Assembly (NCBI GenBank): GCA_903882935.1
Contig: CAIRZB010000108.1
Location: 33,394-97,393 of the forward strand
Reading direction: 5' to 3'
DNA length: 64,000 nt
Source: an uncultured Parafilimonas sp.
Lineage (GTDB): Bacteria > Bacteroidota > Bacteroidia > Chitinophagales > Chitinophagaceae
Positions within the stretch are counted from its first letter, which is position 1. Each line of letters begins with the position of its first letter. Shown piece after piece: positions 24,467 through 33,700 of the stretch. The position numbers were made by a program, and so were the translations under genes. A model generated the notes under the pieces. That model was not told where the DNA came from. It saw nothing but the letters and a program-made list of their open reading frames with translations, and did no database searches.

Positions 24467-24769
24467 TTAGGTATGGAAGGGTATTGCGTTAAAATCCGTA
24501 TCGCCTTTATGTAAGGTTAGCACTATATGGGCCTGTGCCGGTGCGGGGCTTGTTACATCAAATTTGTAAACGCAACCCTCCTTTTTCGCCTTTACATTGT
24601 AAATGATTGAATAGTTTTTGCCATCTTCCAGCGGGGTGTCTAATTGGCCGGCCGGGTTGCCGTCTGAAAGGCTTAGGCTGTCTAGCAAAACATTGTCGTC
24701 TGTCCTAAAGAAATTAATGTTGAGTGTACCTCCCGAAACGGAGGCACTCAATTGTAAATTGGTTGCCAT
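24467..24769 (-). CDS. Hypothetical small beta-rich protein
   Basis: A 100-residue protein beginning MATNLQLSASVSGGTLNINF; an upstream in-frame start at 24826 is possible but adds a low-complexity basic leader. The remainder (SLSDGNPAGQLDTPLEDGKN, then YSIIYNVKAKKEGCVYKFDV) reads as a single beta-sandwich domain. No signal peptide with the chosen start. It lies 11 nt upstream of the barrel-like protein and is probably co-transcribed. No function recognised. Confidence 0.6.
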   Translation of the reverse strand: MATNLQLSASVSGGTLNINFFRTDDNVLLDSLSLSDGNPAGQLDTPLEDGKNYSIIYNVKAKKEGCVYKFDVTSPAPAQAHIVLTLHKGDTDFNAIPFHT

Positions 24770-25004
24770 ACATGTTGTATTTTTTTGCCTACTCTTAAAT
24801 CCCGTTTTCGGCTTTCCGGGTAACACAACTTTGTGTGTTAATTACCCGGCTAAGATATTCGCACACTGTCGCCTAAAATAGCGTGGTTTCCTTTGCTTTA
24901 GGGGGTGTTTTACACGGTGTATAAATTGGGGAAAAGGCTGTTTGGGAATACGGAAGTTTATGCCAATATTGTGGAAACAAATTTCAAAACCTAAAAAACA
25001 AATT

Positions 25005-25562
25005 ATGAAAAATTTTTTGTGGGCTTTTGCAGGTTTAGTAGTCGGGTGTTTAGCCACTAACTTTTACTTAAAACAAACAACTAATCCTGAAGAGCCATCG
25101 CTTGCTGATAAAAATGGTTCCCCAGCCTCTCGTGAAGCATTCACGGTGGACACTAAGGTGCTACGTCGCTTAAGTGGTACCGTGGATCCAGTCGTTGCTC
25201 AAAACATGCAGACTGCCTATTTAAACAGCGCGCTTAGCTTGCGGTTTACATATCATGACCCATTACATGCAGGTGCTGTTACATTAGCAACCTTTAAAGG
25301 CTTTTCACTAGACGCCAAAAATGTACAAGATGTAATTAACCAAGCAGGGTGTACCAAATTATATATCGCCTTGGGCATAAGGGATACTGTGTTTCCACAA
25401 AGCACCGTAAAAGATCAAATATTTACCTCTATTCTCTATGGTTTAAAGCCGGATAATACGACTGTTAGCACAACAAACCCATTTCCATATACTGTCATAG
25501 GCGGTGCAAGCCAAGTCATTGTTGATTACAGTGACCCATGCCCGCCATATTGCCCTAAATAA
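25005..25562 (+). CDS. Hypothetical membrane-anchored / lipoprotein
   Basis: A 185-residue protein with N-terminal hydrophobic segment FLWAFAGLVVGCLATNF; the cysteine after VVG could be a lipobox, otherwise this is a single membrane anchor. The start at 25005 (MKNFLWAF) follows the AT-rich leader expected in Bacteroidota. The body contains FTVDTKVLRRLSGTVDP and VIVDYSDPCPPYCPK. Similar proteins with a conserved TKLYIALGIRD-like strand are common as orphans in this phylum, to my recollection, without known function. It is first of a same-strand run leading into the histidine kinase. Confidence 0.6.
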   Translation: MKNFLWAFAGLVVGCLATNFYLKQTTNPEEPSLADKNGSPASREAFTVDTKVLRRLSGTVDPVVAQNMQTAYLNSALSLRFTYHDPLHAGAVTLATFKGFSLDAKNVQDVINQAGCTKLYIALGIRDTVFPQSTVKDQIFTSILYGLKPDNTTVSTTNPFPYTVIGGASQVIVDYSDPCPPYCPK

Positions 25563-25585
25563 TAATTTTGGGAAAACTTTGTCAG

Positions 25586-26251
25586 ATGGAATTTTCAATC
25601 ATTAGAAATATTATTTATTTAGCCATAATACTCATTTCATGTGTTATAGGCCTGTGCAATTTTAAACTGTCTAACAAAGTGTTTAAGTTGCTAACCTGTT
25701 TTTCGGGGTATACTTTTATTTCTGAAACTATTGCACAAGTTTCATCGCACGTAAACAAAACAAATGCATTTGTTCACAAAATTTATCTGCCGGTACATTT
25801 AATTTTTTTTTGTAGCATATATTACTATTTGTTTCAAGCAAAATCGTGGAAGATACGGGCTACTATAAGTTCAGCTATTCTATTTGTGTTGATAGTTATA
25901 TACGAAAAATACCAAGAGAAGCTTGTTTTGCCTGCTTACGGTATAATGCTTGAAGGAATTTTGCTGGTGGTATTTTCAATACTCTATTTTTTTCAGTTAA
26001 TAAAAAACCCAATTGAAGGTAAATTGACTTCGTTGGGTGAGTTTTGGCTTAACAGCAGCGTTTTATTTTATTTTAGTGGTACTTTCCTTTTTTGGGCAAC
26101 ATTTAATTATTTTTACTTCAACAAGCTGAGCTTTATGCCGTATATGATGATATTATGGGTGTTAAACATAATACATTATAGCATTTTGGGATTATCGTTG
26201 TTAATGCATGTAAGAGGTAATCTTTCTTCTCATGGTAAAATTAAACGGTGA
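25586..26251 (+). CDS. Hypothetical polytopic membrane protein
   Basis: About 221 residues, with roughly seven hydrophobic segments (for example IIYLAIILISCVIGLCNF, HLIFFCSIYYYLF, ISSAILFVLIVIYEK, LLVVFSILYFFQLI). The ATG at 25586 is preferred over a TTG at 25568. Its 3' end overlaps the histidine kinase start by 20 nt, so the two are probably co-translated and this could be a membrane sensory or signal-input partner of the kinase. No family recognised. Confidence 0.7.
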   Translation: MEFSIIRNIIYLAIILISCVIGLCNFKLSNKVFKLLTCFSGYTFISETIAQVSSHVNKTNAFVHKIYLPVHLIFFCSIYYYLFQAKSWKIRATISSAILFVLIVIYEKYQEKLVLPAYGIMLEGILLVVFSILYFFQLIKNPIEGKLTSLGEFWLNSSVLFYFSGTFLFWATFNYFYFNKLSFMPYMMILWVLNIIHYSILGLSLLMHVRGNLSSHGKIKR

Positions 26252-27023
26252 GTTTTTTATTATTTTTTTAAGCCTGACGATTTTTCTAATGGTCTTAGGG
26301 CTTGGTATCTCCCTTTTTGTTGTTTACTATCATAAAAAAAGAACGGAGTATGCACAAGAAAAACAAGCCATGCAAAACACCTTTCAGCGCGAGATGCTGA
26401 AAACCCAATTGGAAACCCAAGAATACGCCTTTCACCAAATAAGCGAAGAATTGCACGATAACGTTGGCCAACTGCTCAGCACCACCAAAATGCTGATTGG
26501 CATTACCGAACGCAACCTGCCCCAACCACCCGACTCGCTTAAAACAGCCTCCGAAACCTTGGGCAAGGCCATACAAGACCTCCGCTCCCTGTCAAAATCG
26601 CTCAGCAATGAGTGGCTGCACCAGTTTAATATAGTAGACAACCTGCGCGCCGAGCTTGAACGGCTAAACACCGCCAGGCAGGTGCTGGTTAGCTTTACCA
26701 CCAACAGTAAAACCTTGCCGTTGGAGCCGCAGCAACAAGTAATGCTGTTTAGGGTAATGCAGGAAGCCCTGCAAAACAGCATAAAGCATGCCGAGGCATC
26801 GGCCATTGGCGTTACCATACAGCTGGCCGATGGCAGCGTGTTTTTATGCCTGGCCGACAATGGCACGGGCTTTAATGCCGAGCTAGCCACTAAAAACGGA
26901 CTGGGGTTGATGAATATGAAGCACCGTGTTAAATTGCTGGGCGGCAACATTGTTTGGGTTTCGAATATTAATAACGGCACAAAAGTTGAAATACGTTTGC
27001 CTGTACAAAAAGCTGAGTTATGA
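26232..27023 (+). CDS. NarL-type sensor histidine kinase
   Basis: A 263-residue kinase with one N-terminal membrane helix (FFIIFLSLTIFLMVLGLGIS), a coiled linker, a HisKA_3 dimerisation domain with the phospho-acceptor His in ISEELHDNVGQLLSTTK, and an HATPase domain (RVMQEALQNSIKHAEAS, LADNGTGFNAE, GLGLMNMKHRVKLLGGN). It has no periplasmic sensor domain, so input probably comes from another protein such as the overlapping membrane protein upstream. It overlaps the response regulator by 4 nt (ATGA). Confidence 0.93.
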   Translation: MVKLNGEFFIIFLSLTIFLMVLGLGISLFVVYYHKKRTEYAQEKQAMQNTFQREMLKTQLETQEYAFHQISEELHDNVGQLLSTTKMLIGITERNLPQPPDSLKTASETLGKAIQDLRSLSKSLSNEWLHQFNIVDNLRAELERLNTARQVLVSFTTNSKTLPLEPQQQVMLFRVMQEALQNSIKHAEASAIGVTIQLADGSVFLCLADNGTGFNAELATKNGLGLMNMKHRVKLLGGNIVWVSNINNGTKVEIRLPVQKAEL

Positions 27024-27658
27024 TAAACATCGGTATTGTTGACGACCACCAATTGTTTCTTAAATCGCTGGCCCTGCTAATTTCGGGCATACCCAACTGC
27101 ACCATTGTGGTTGAGGCACTTAACGGTAAAGACCTAGGCGAAAAATTGCAAGCCAAGAAAATAATACCCGACATTTTGCTGGTTGACGTAAACATGCCCG
27201 TGATGGACGGCCCCGCAACCGCCAAATACATGCAGCAAAAATACCCTGGCGTTAAATTGGTGGCCCTATCAATGAAAGATGATGACACCACCATTTTAAA
27301 AATGCTGCGCGAAGGGTGCTGCGCTTACCTGCTGAAAGATATACACCCCGATGAACTGGAGAAAGCCATACTGGAGATAGACAAAAAAGGCTACTACAAT
27401 GCCGATGCAGGCAACATAAACTTTAGGCGTTTGCTGATGCATGCTAAAACCGAAGAAGAACTGGCACTTACCGAACGCGAAAAAAACTTTTTGCAATTGG
27501 CCAGCAGCGACCTTACCTACAAGGAAATTGCGGACAAAATGTTTATCTCAGAAAGAACGGTTGACGGCTACCGCGATACGCTGTTTAAAAAACTGAGCGT
27601 GCAAAGCCGCGTAGGTATGGTATTGGAGGCTGTGCGACGAAACTTGGTGGTTATTTGA
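27020..27658 (+). CDS. NarL/LuxR-type response regulator
   Basis: A 212-residue regulator: receiver domain with the acidic pocket (IVDDHQLFLK), phospho-acceptor Asp in ILLVDVNMPVMDG and Lys in YLLKDIHPDEL; then a LuxR HTH (LTEREKNFLQLASSDLTYKE, then IADKMFISERTVDGYRDTLF). It forms a two-component pair with the overlapping kinase. Targets are unknown; the next gene downstream on this strand is over 2.6 kb away. Confidence 0.95.
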   Translation: MINIGIVDDHQLFLKSLALLISGIPNCTIVVEALNGKDLGEKLQAKKIIPDILLVDVNMPVMDGPATAKYMQQKYPGVKLVALSMKDDDTTILKMLREGCCAYLLKDIHPDELEKAILEIDKKGYYNADAGNINFRRLLMHAKTEEELALTEREKNFLQLASSDLTYKEIADKMFISERTVDGYRDTLFKKLSVQSRVGMVLEAVRRNLVVI

Positions 27659-27894
27659 GCCTAAAATACCAACAGCCCCAAAGCGTTATGCAGATGAACT
27701 GAGCGTAGCAACGATGTTTCATAAAGGCTAGGGTGCTGGTAACCAGCCAATGCCAGCCGTTTGCATTGCTGCAAGCCGCTGTTGTTGAGCGTCGTCGCTT
27801 CACATGCTTATACTATCGCCCTCGGCGATTATGCTGCCGCCACACGGCCAAATTAAAAAAAAACCCATGTAACGCTGTGCAACAAATATTGGTA

Positions 27895-29313
27895 CTACCG
27901 CACCAACACCAAACTGCCCTTAACCGTCTTCTTGGGCTGGCCGCTGAATTGGTAATTGACTACGTAAATATAGTTGCCGAGTGGGCAGTCGGCCGTGTTG
28001 CAGGTACCGTCCCATTTGTCGGTGGGGTTTTTTGTGTGGTACACTGGCATGCCCCAACGGTTAAAAACTATTAACTCGTAGGCCACCAAGGCACAGGCCG
28101 TAACGGGCCCAAACACATCATTTTTACTATCGCCGTTGGGCGTAAAGCTGTTAGGTATATACAGTTTGCAACTGTCGTTGGCCGGGGTTGTGCCGCAGTT
28201 GACAATGGTAACCGATTTAAACAGGCTGGCGGTACCACAGCTTAGGTTTACCACCGCCCCCACAAGGTAGGTTTGGTAAGTGCCAAATGTATGGGTAGGC
28301 GCGGTAGCAGTTGACACATTGGCAGCACCGCTGGCGGGGTCGTTAAAATTCCAAGTGATTGAATTGATGGGGTAGGCCGTATTGATGCTAAAACCCGCGC
28401 CGTGTTGCAAACAACTATCGGTAACCATTATTGCACCTGTGCAGGGTGCGGCATGGTCACAGTCAACCATGTTAATGGTCCGGTTAATGGTCACAGGCCC
28501 GCAGCCCAGGTTTACCTGGGCTGTAACGCTGTATTTACCCGGTATTGAATACCGGTGTCGGGCAATAATGTTGATATTGTTGGTATTACCGGCCAGGGGG
28601 TCGCCAAAATCCCAAGTAACGGCATTTACCGGGTACGATGCATATATTTGAAAATTGGCCCCTGTTTTAAGGCAACTGTCGTTAAACAGTATTTTGGCGG
28701 TACAGGTTGGGGGCACACATTTTACCACACGCTGCGAAAAAGTGTCAATAAAAGTGCCGCAGGGTGCATGCACCGTGGCTTTTACCGTATACCGGCCCAC
28801 GGCCGTGTAAAAATGGGCAGGGTTTAAGCCGGTGTAACTATTGTTGGCACCACTGGCAGGGTCACCAAAATTCCAAGCAATGTTACTAACGTTGGCACCA
28901 GTGGTTAGGGTAAAGGCTACGCTGTTTTGCAGGCAGCTATCTGCCGACTGTATAATGCCTTTGCAGCAAAGCCCGATGGTAACGGTTCTGCAAATAACCG
29001 AAACAGTTTGCCCCGGCTCCCGTAAGGTAACGCATACATTGTATACCCCGGGGTTAGTGAAGGTGTGGGTGGGAAACAGCGATGGGCTGTTGCCCGAAAT
29101 GGTAACGGTATCGTTGGTGCCACTTGTTGGGTCGCTAAAACTCCAAAAAAAATACGGGGCGTTACTGGTTCCAACAGCTTGTAAACCCAGTGTAAAGTTG
29201 TTGCAGGTGTCGCCGTTTATTTTGATATCTGTTATTTGTGCTGCTGCCTGCAGGTTAATTAAAAAAAATAGTACAATAACTGCTAAACATTTTATGCGTA
29301 CTATTTTTTTCAT
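27895..29313 (-). CDS. PKD-repeat protein with T9SS type-B C-terminal domain
   Basis: A 472-residue secreted protein. A signal peptide (IKCLAVIVLFFLINLQAAAQ) is followed by four PKD-like modules, each with a WxFxDPxSGxxN motif (FWSFSDPTSG, AWNFGDPASG, TWDFGDPLAG, TWNFNDPASG), and the C-terminal gliding-motility-associated sorting domain (IPNSFTPNGDSKNDVFG, then LIVFNRWGMPVYHT). It is exported by Sec, then moved across the outer membrane by the type IX system and displayed or released. PKD domains usually mediate adhesion or polysaccharide contact. It is transcribed alone. Confidence 0.93.
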   Translation of the reverse strand: MKKIVRIKCLAVIVLFFLINLQAAAQITDIKINGDTCNNFTLGLQAVGTSNAPYFFWSFSDPTSGTNDTVTISGNSPSLFPTHTFTNPGVYNVCVTLREPGQTVSVICRTVTIGLCCKGIIQSADSCLQNSVAFTLTTGANVSNIAWNFGDPASGANNSYTGLNPAHFYTAVGRYTVKATVHAPCGTFIDTFSQRVVKCVPPTCTAKILFNDSCLKTGANFQIYASYPVNAVTWDFGDPLAGNTNNINIIARHRYSIPGKYSVTAQVNLGCGPVTINRTINMVDCDHAAPCTGAIMVTDSCLQHGAGFSINTAYPINSITWNFNDPASGAANVSTATAPTHTFGTYQTYLVGAVVNLSCGTASLFKSVTIVNCGTTPANDSCKLYIPNSFTPNGDSKNDVFGPVTACALVAYELIVFNRWGMPVYHTKNPTDKWDGTCNTADCPLGNYIYVVNYQFSGQPKKTVKGSLVLVR

Positions 29314-29425
29314 CAGACAACTGTGTGGTAGTTTAGTATATGGCGTTTTGGTTATTACCGGCCCTTTTGCTTAAAAGGGTAATAGTAAAGCTACTGCATT
29401 GGCAAACAATAATAAGGGGCGGTGT

Positions 29426-29598
29426 AAAAATTTTAATGCCTATCTGCTATTTGGTTTACCCGCTTTTGTTGGTGTTTTTACCAACACAGTTTCTCATCGT
29501 ATTGTCGGCCCCGTATGGTCGTTGTTGGTGAAAACACGCAACAACGGCGAAGAACAATCGGTAGCCAAACCAAAAAGCAGATAGTCATTAAAATTTTT
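29426..29598. repeat. Inverted-repeat element containing dispersed hairpin copy 2
   Basis: Terminal arms 29426-29452 and about 29572-29598 match as inverted repeats (25 of 27 positions; AAAAATTTTAATGCCTATCT against AGATAGTCATTAAAATTTTT). Inside are hairpins GTTGGT-N5-ACCAAC (29468-29485) and GTTGTTG-N11-CAACAAC (29521-29545); the latter with its 3' flank is the copy of 20886-20936. It resembles a small non-autonomous (MITE-like) element. No coding content. Confidence 0.65.
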
Positions 29599-29929
29599 AG
29601 GTCTGCGTTCATCTTCCAACAATCCTTCTATTGCCCTGCTCACTGTTTAGGCTGTAACCAAAATTCATTAGGCCTGCCCACCCTGCAACAATTTGGTTTG
29701 CAAACACCTGTGGGTGCATTTCCAATTGTCGCAAATGAAAGCCGAATTTTAAAAAGGGGTTCTTCGCTCCAAGGGAGTCCTTTTGAACAAAGCCTCCCGA
29801 TTATATCGGGAAGAGGGGTTGGGATGAGGTGAAAACAGCTGAAACAATTATATATAACCCTTCTACAAACGTTTGATAATCAGCGTTGTTAAAAATATGT
29901 CTCTTTGCTTGTTTAGGGTAAGCCAACCT

Positions 29930-30156
29930 AAGCGTCATAGCGAGCCCGCAGGAAGGTTAACAGAATCTAGTGTAAGCCGAAAGCGGGCGTGGCTATCTGC
30001 CCAAACACGAAACGTTTTTTGCATGCAGCCATCTATCACCGGCTGCACATTCGCCACGGCGCAATACCTTTAAGCGGGTACAGGCAGATAGCCACGCCGC
30101 TTTTAGGCAGCATGTGGCTTTGGTTTGCGTGTACGCGGCTCGCTATGACGGTGCAT
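29930..30156. repeat. Nested palindromic intergenic element
   Basis: The outer arms GCGTCATAGCGAGCC (about 29931) and GGCTCGCTATGACGG (about 30138) and inner arms GCGTGGCTATCTGCC (about 29987) and GGCAGATAGCCACGC (about 30081) are inverted, so the whole segment can fold into one long structure. It is of the type of repetitive intergenic palindromes common in Bacteroidota. The rest of the gene-free stretch 29314-30298 contains the element at 29426 and nothing else supported. Confidence 0.65.
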
Positions 30157-30298
30157 ATCTTTATTCGTCTGCAAATAATTGGTCACCAATAGTGTAAAAA
30201 AGGTTATACGCTCTTGTTGCCTCGTTTGCAAGGCAGGATGAATTTGGAACACTCCCCGGCCTATTCTATCCCAAACTTTCCCTATCTTTGCAACAATT

Positions 30299-30685
30299 TT
30301 GAAAAAAGCAACCGCAATATTTTTTCTCGCAATATACCTGTTTTCAACAACGGAAATGCACCAGTTGTTGAAGCTGCCAGTGGTTTTTCAACATTACGCC
30401 GAGCACAAACTGATGAACGGCAACATTTCTTTCCTACAGTTTTTAGATATGCATTATATGCATGGCAGCCCCATGGACAGCGACCACGACAGAGACATGC
30501 AACTGCCGTTTAAAACCATTGATGACTGCGTTTACTTTGTTTCCAATGTGTTTATCCCGCTGTTACAACAGCCGTCCATAAGCGCACCGGCATTGGTGGG
30601 GCAAAAGCAAACCTATATTTTACGCAACCACTATATCATCCCGGCCTACCTTGCCAATATTTGGCAGCCACCCAAATCTTGTTAA
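30299..30685 (+). CDS. Conserved small protein upstream of metal efflux genes
   Basis: A 128-residue protein starting at TTG, with an N-terminal hydrophobic stretch (ATAIFFLAIYLFSTTEMHQL) likely to be a signal or anchor. A histidine/aspartate-rich segment HYMHGSPMDSDHDRDMQLPF suggests metal binding. To my recollection such proteins routinely precede CusA/CzcA-type operons in Bacteroidota. It lies 98 nt upstream of the RND pump gene and is likely in the same operon, perhaps as a periplasmic metal chaperone. Function is inferred from composition and context. Confidence 0.75.
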   Translation: MKKATAIFFLAIYLFSTTEMHQLLKLPVVFQHYAEHKLMNGNISFLQFLDMHYMHGSPMDSDHDRDMQLPFKTIDDCVYFVSNVFIPLLQQPSISAPALVGQKQTYILRNHYIIPAYLANIWQPPKSC

Positions 30686-30783
30686 TATTATCGTATTGAG
30701 ATTTTTATGACCTGCGCCTTTGCGCGGGCATACGGTGCTGTTGTGCACCCACCATCATATCCATCATAACAAGATTATTACTT

Positions 30784-33700
30784 ATGCTTGACAAAATCAT
30801 AGGGTTTTCCGTACGGAACAAACTCATTGTGGGCCTGTTTATTATTGCCCTTATTGGTTACGGCAGCTACCAATTTACAAAACTGCCCATTGATGCCGTG
30901 CCGGATATTACCAACAACCAAGTGCAGGTTATCACCATTGCCCCTTCCTTTGGCGCCACGGATATTGAGCGGCTGGTTACCTTTCCCATTGAGCAGGCCA
31001 ATAACAACATTGCCGGCATGAAGGAGATACGCAGCTTCAGCCGCTTTGGCCTGTCGCTGGTTACCATTGTGTTCGACGATGCTACCGATGTGTATTGGGC
31101 CAGGCAGCAGGTGGCCGAGCGGCTGCAGCAGGTGCAGGCCCAAATACCGCCCGGCATAGGCCTGCCGCAACTGGGCCCGGTAAGCACCGGCCTGGGCGAA
31201 ATATACCAGTACGTGGTTAGGCCCAAGCAAGGGTACGAGAACAAATACAACGAGACTGACTTACGCACTATACAAGACTGGCTGGTGCGCCGCCAGTTGC
31301 TGGGCGTTAACGGTGTGGCCGAGGTTAGCAGTTTTGGCGGCAGGCTAAAGCAGTATTCAGTGGATGTGGACCCCAACAAGCTGCTATCCCACAAAATAAC
31401 CATCACTGATGTTTTTAATGCCCTGGAAAGCAACAACCAAAACACCGGCGGTGCCTACATTGAAAAAGGCCCCACGGTGCTTTACATACGCAGCGAAGGA
31501 CTGATAGGCAGCATAGCCGACATTGGCAACATAGCCATTAAGGCTACCACGGGTGGCAGCCCCCTTTTTATACGCGATGTGGCCGATGTAAACATTGGCA
31601 ACGCCACCCGCTACGGCGCCATGTGCTACAACGACAAAGGCGAAGTTAGCGGTGCTGTGGTGATGATGCTGAAGGGTGCCAACAGCAGCGATGTGATAAA
31701 AAAGGTAAAGGAGCGCATTGCGCAAATACAAAAAACATTGCCGGAGGGTGTGTTGATTGAACCTTTTTTAGACCGCACCAAAATGGTGAACAATGCCATT
31801 GGCACCGTGGAGAAAAACCTGGAGGAAGGTGCCTTGATAGTGGTGTTTGTACTCGTGCTGTTTTTGGGCAACTTTAGGGCTGGCTTATTGGTGGCATCCG
31901 TTATACCGCTGGCCATGTTGTTTGCGGTGATTATGATGAACCTGTTTGGCGTAAGCGGCAACCTGATGAGCCTGGGCGCCTTGGATTTTGGGCTGATTGT
32001 GGACGGTGCCGTTATTATTGTGGAGGCCGTGATGCACCGGCTAAGCCACAGCAAGCATTTTAAAGGTGTTACTAAGTTAACGCAGCCCGAGATGGATGTA
32101 GAGGTAAACCAAAGTGCCAGTAAAATGATGAACAGCGCGGTGTTCGGGCAAATAATCATACTGGTGGTTTACCTGCCTATTTTTACGCTACAGGGTATTG
32201 AGGGCAAAATGTTTAAGCCGATGGCGCAAACCGTGGCCTTTGCCTTGCTGGGGGCGTTTCTGCTGTCGCTCACCTATATACCCATGATGGGTTCGGTTTT
32301 CCTTAGTAAGAAAATAAAGCACAAGCCTAACTTTTCTGACAAGTTTATGGCGCGTATTGAAAGGGTATTCCAGTCGGCCTTGGCCAAAGTGCTTAAGTTT
32401 CCCAAAACAGTATTATTTGCAGTGGCGGGCCTGTTTGTAACGGCGGTGTTTGTGCTAACCACCCTGGGCGGGGAGTTTATACCGGCCCTGGAGGAAGGCG
32501 ATTTTGCCGTGGATACCCGGGTGTTAACAGGCAGCAGCCTAAGCACCACCATAGCAAACACCCAAAAAGCGGCGCATATTCTAAAAACGCAGTTTCCAGA
32601 AGTGGAAAAAGTGGTAACCAAAATTGGCAGCGGCGAGGTACCCACCGACCCCATGCCCATGGATGCCAGCGACATGATGGTAATTTTAAAGCCCAAGGAA
32701 GAATGGACCTCGGCCAAAACTTTTAACGAGCTGAGTGAAAAAATGGGCCTGGCCCTGCAAGCGGTGCCCGGTGTTACGGCGGGCTTCCAGTTTCCTGTGC
32801 AAATGCGGTTTAACGAGCTGATGACCGGTGCCAGGCAGGACGTGGTTTGCAAAATTTTCGGCGAAAACCTTGATACCCTGGCGGCGTATGCCGCTAAATT
32901 GGGCGGCATCATCAACACGGTTAACGGTGCCAAAAACCTGTATGTGGAAGCCGTAGCCGGCATGCCGCAAATAATCATCAACTACAACCGCAACGCTATT
33001 GCCCAGTACAACCTAAACATCGCTGATATAAACAAAGTGGTTAACACCGCGTTTGCGGGGCAAAGCACGGGCATGCTGTTTGAAGGCGAAAAACGGTTTA
33101 ACATAGTGGTGCGCATAAGCGGCGAACAAAAAAAGAACGTGGCCGATGTGCAAAACCTACTGGTACCCACCCCGCAAGGCACGCAGGTGCCTTTATACCA
33201 ACTGGCCGACGTGCAGTTGAAGGACGGCCCCAACCAAATACAGCGGGAGGATGCCAAACGCAGGATTGTGGCGGGCTTTAACGTGCGCGGCAGGGATGTG
33301 CAGAGCATCGTGACCGAGTTGCAGGCCAAGGTTGATAAGCAATTGAAGTTTCCCGCAGGGTATTACATAACCTATGGCGGCGCTTTTGAAAACCTAAATG
33401 CTGCCAAGCAACGCTTGTTGGTTGCCGTTCCGGTTTCGCTGCTGCTCATTTTTTTGCTGCTGTATTTTGCCTTCAATTCCATAAAGCAGGGGCTGCTCAT
33501 CTATTCGGCCATCCCTTTGTCGGCCATCGGCGGCATATTTTTTTTGGCATTGCGCGGCATGCCCTTCAGCATTAGCGCAGGGGTTGGCTTCATCGCCCTG
33601 TTTGGCGTAGCCGTGTTAAACGGTATTGTGTTGATTGCCGAATTTAACCTGTTGAAAAAGGAAGGCATGAAAGATGTAAGGCGCATTGTGCTGATGGGCA

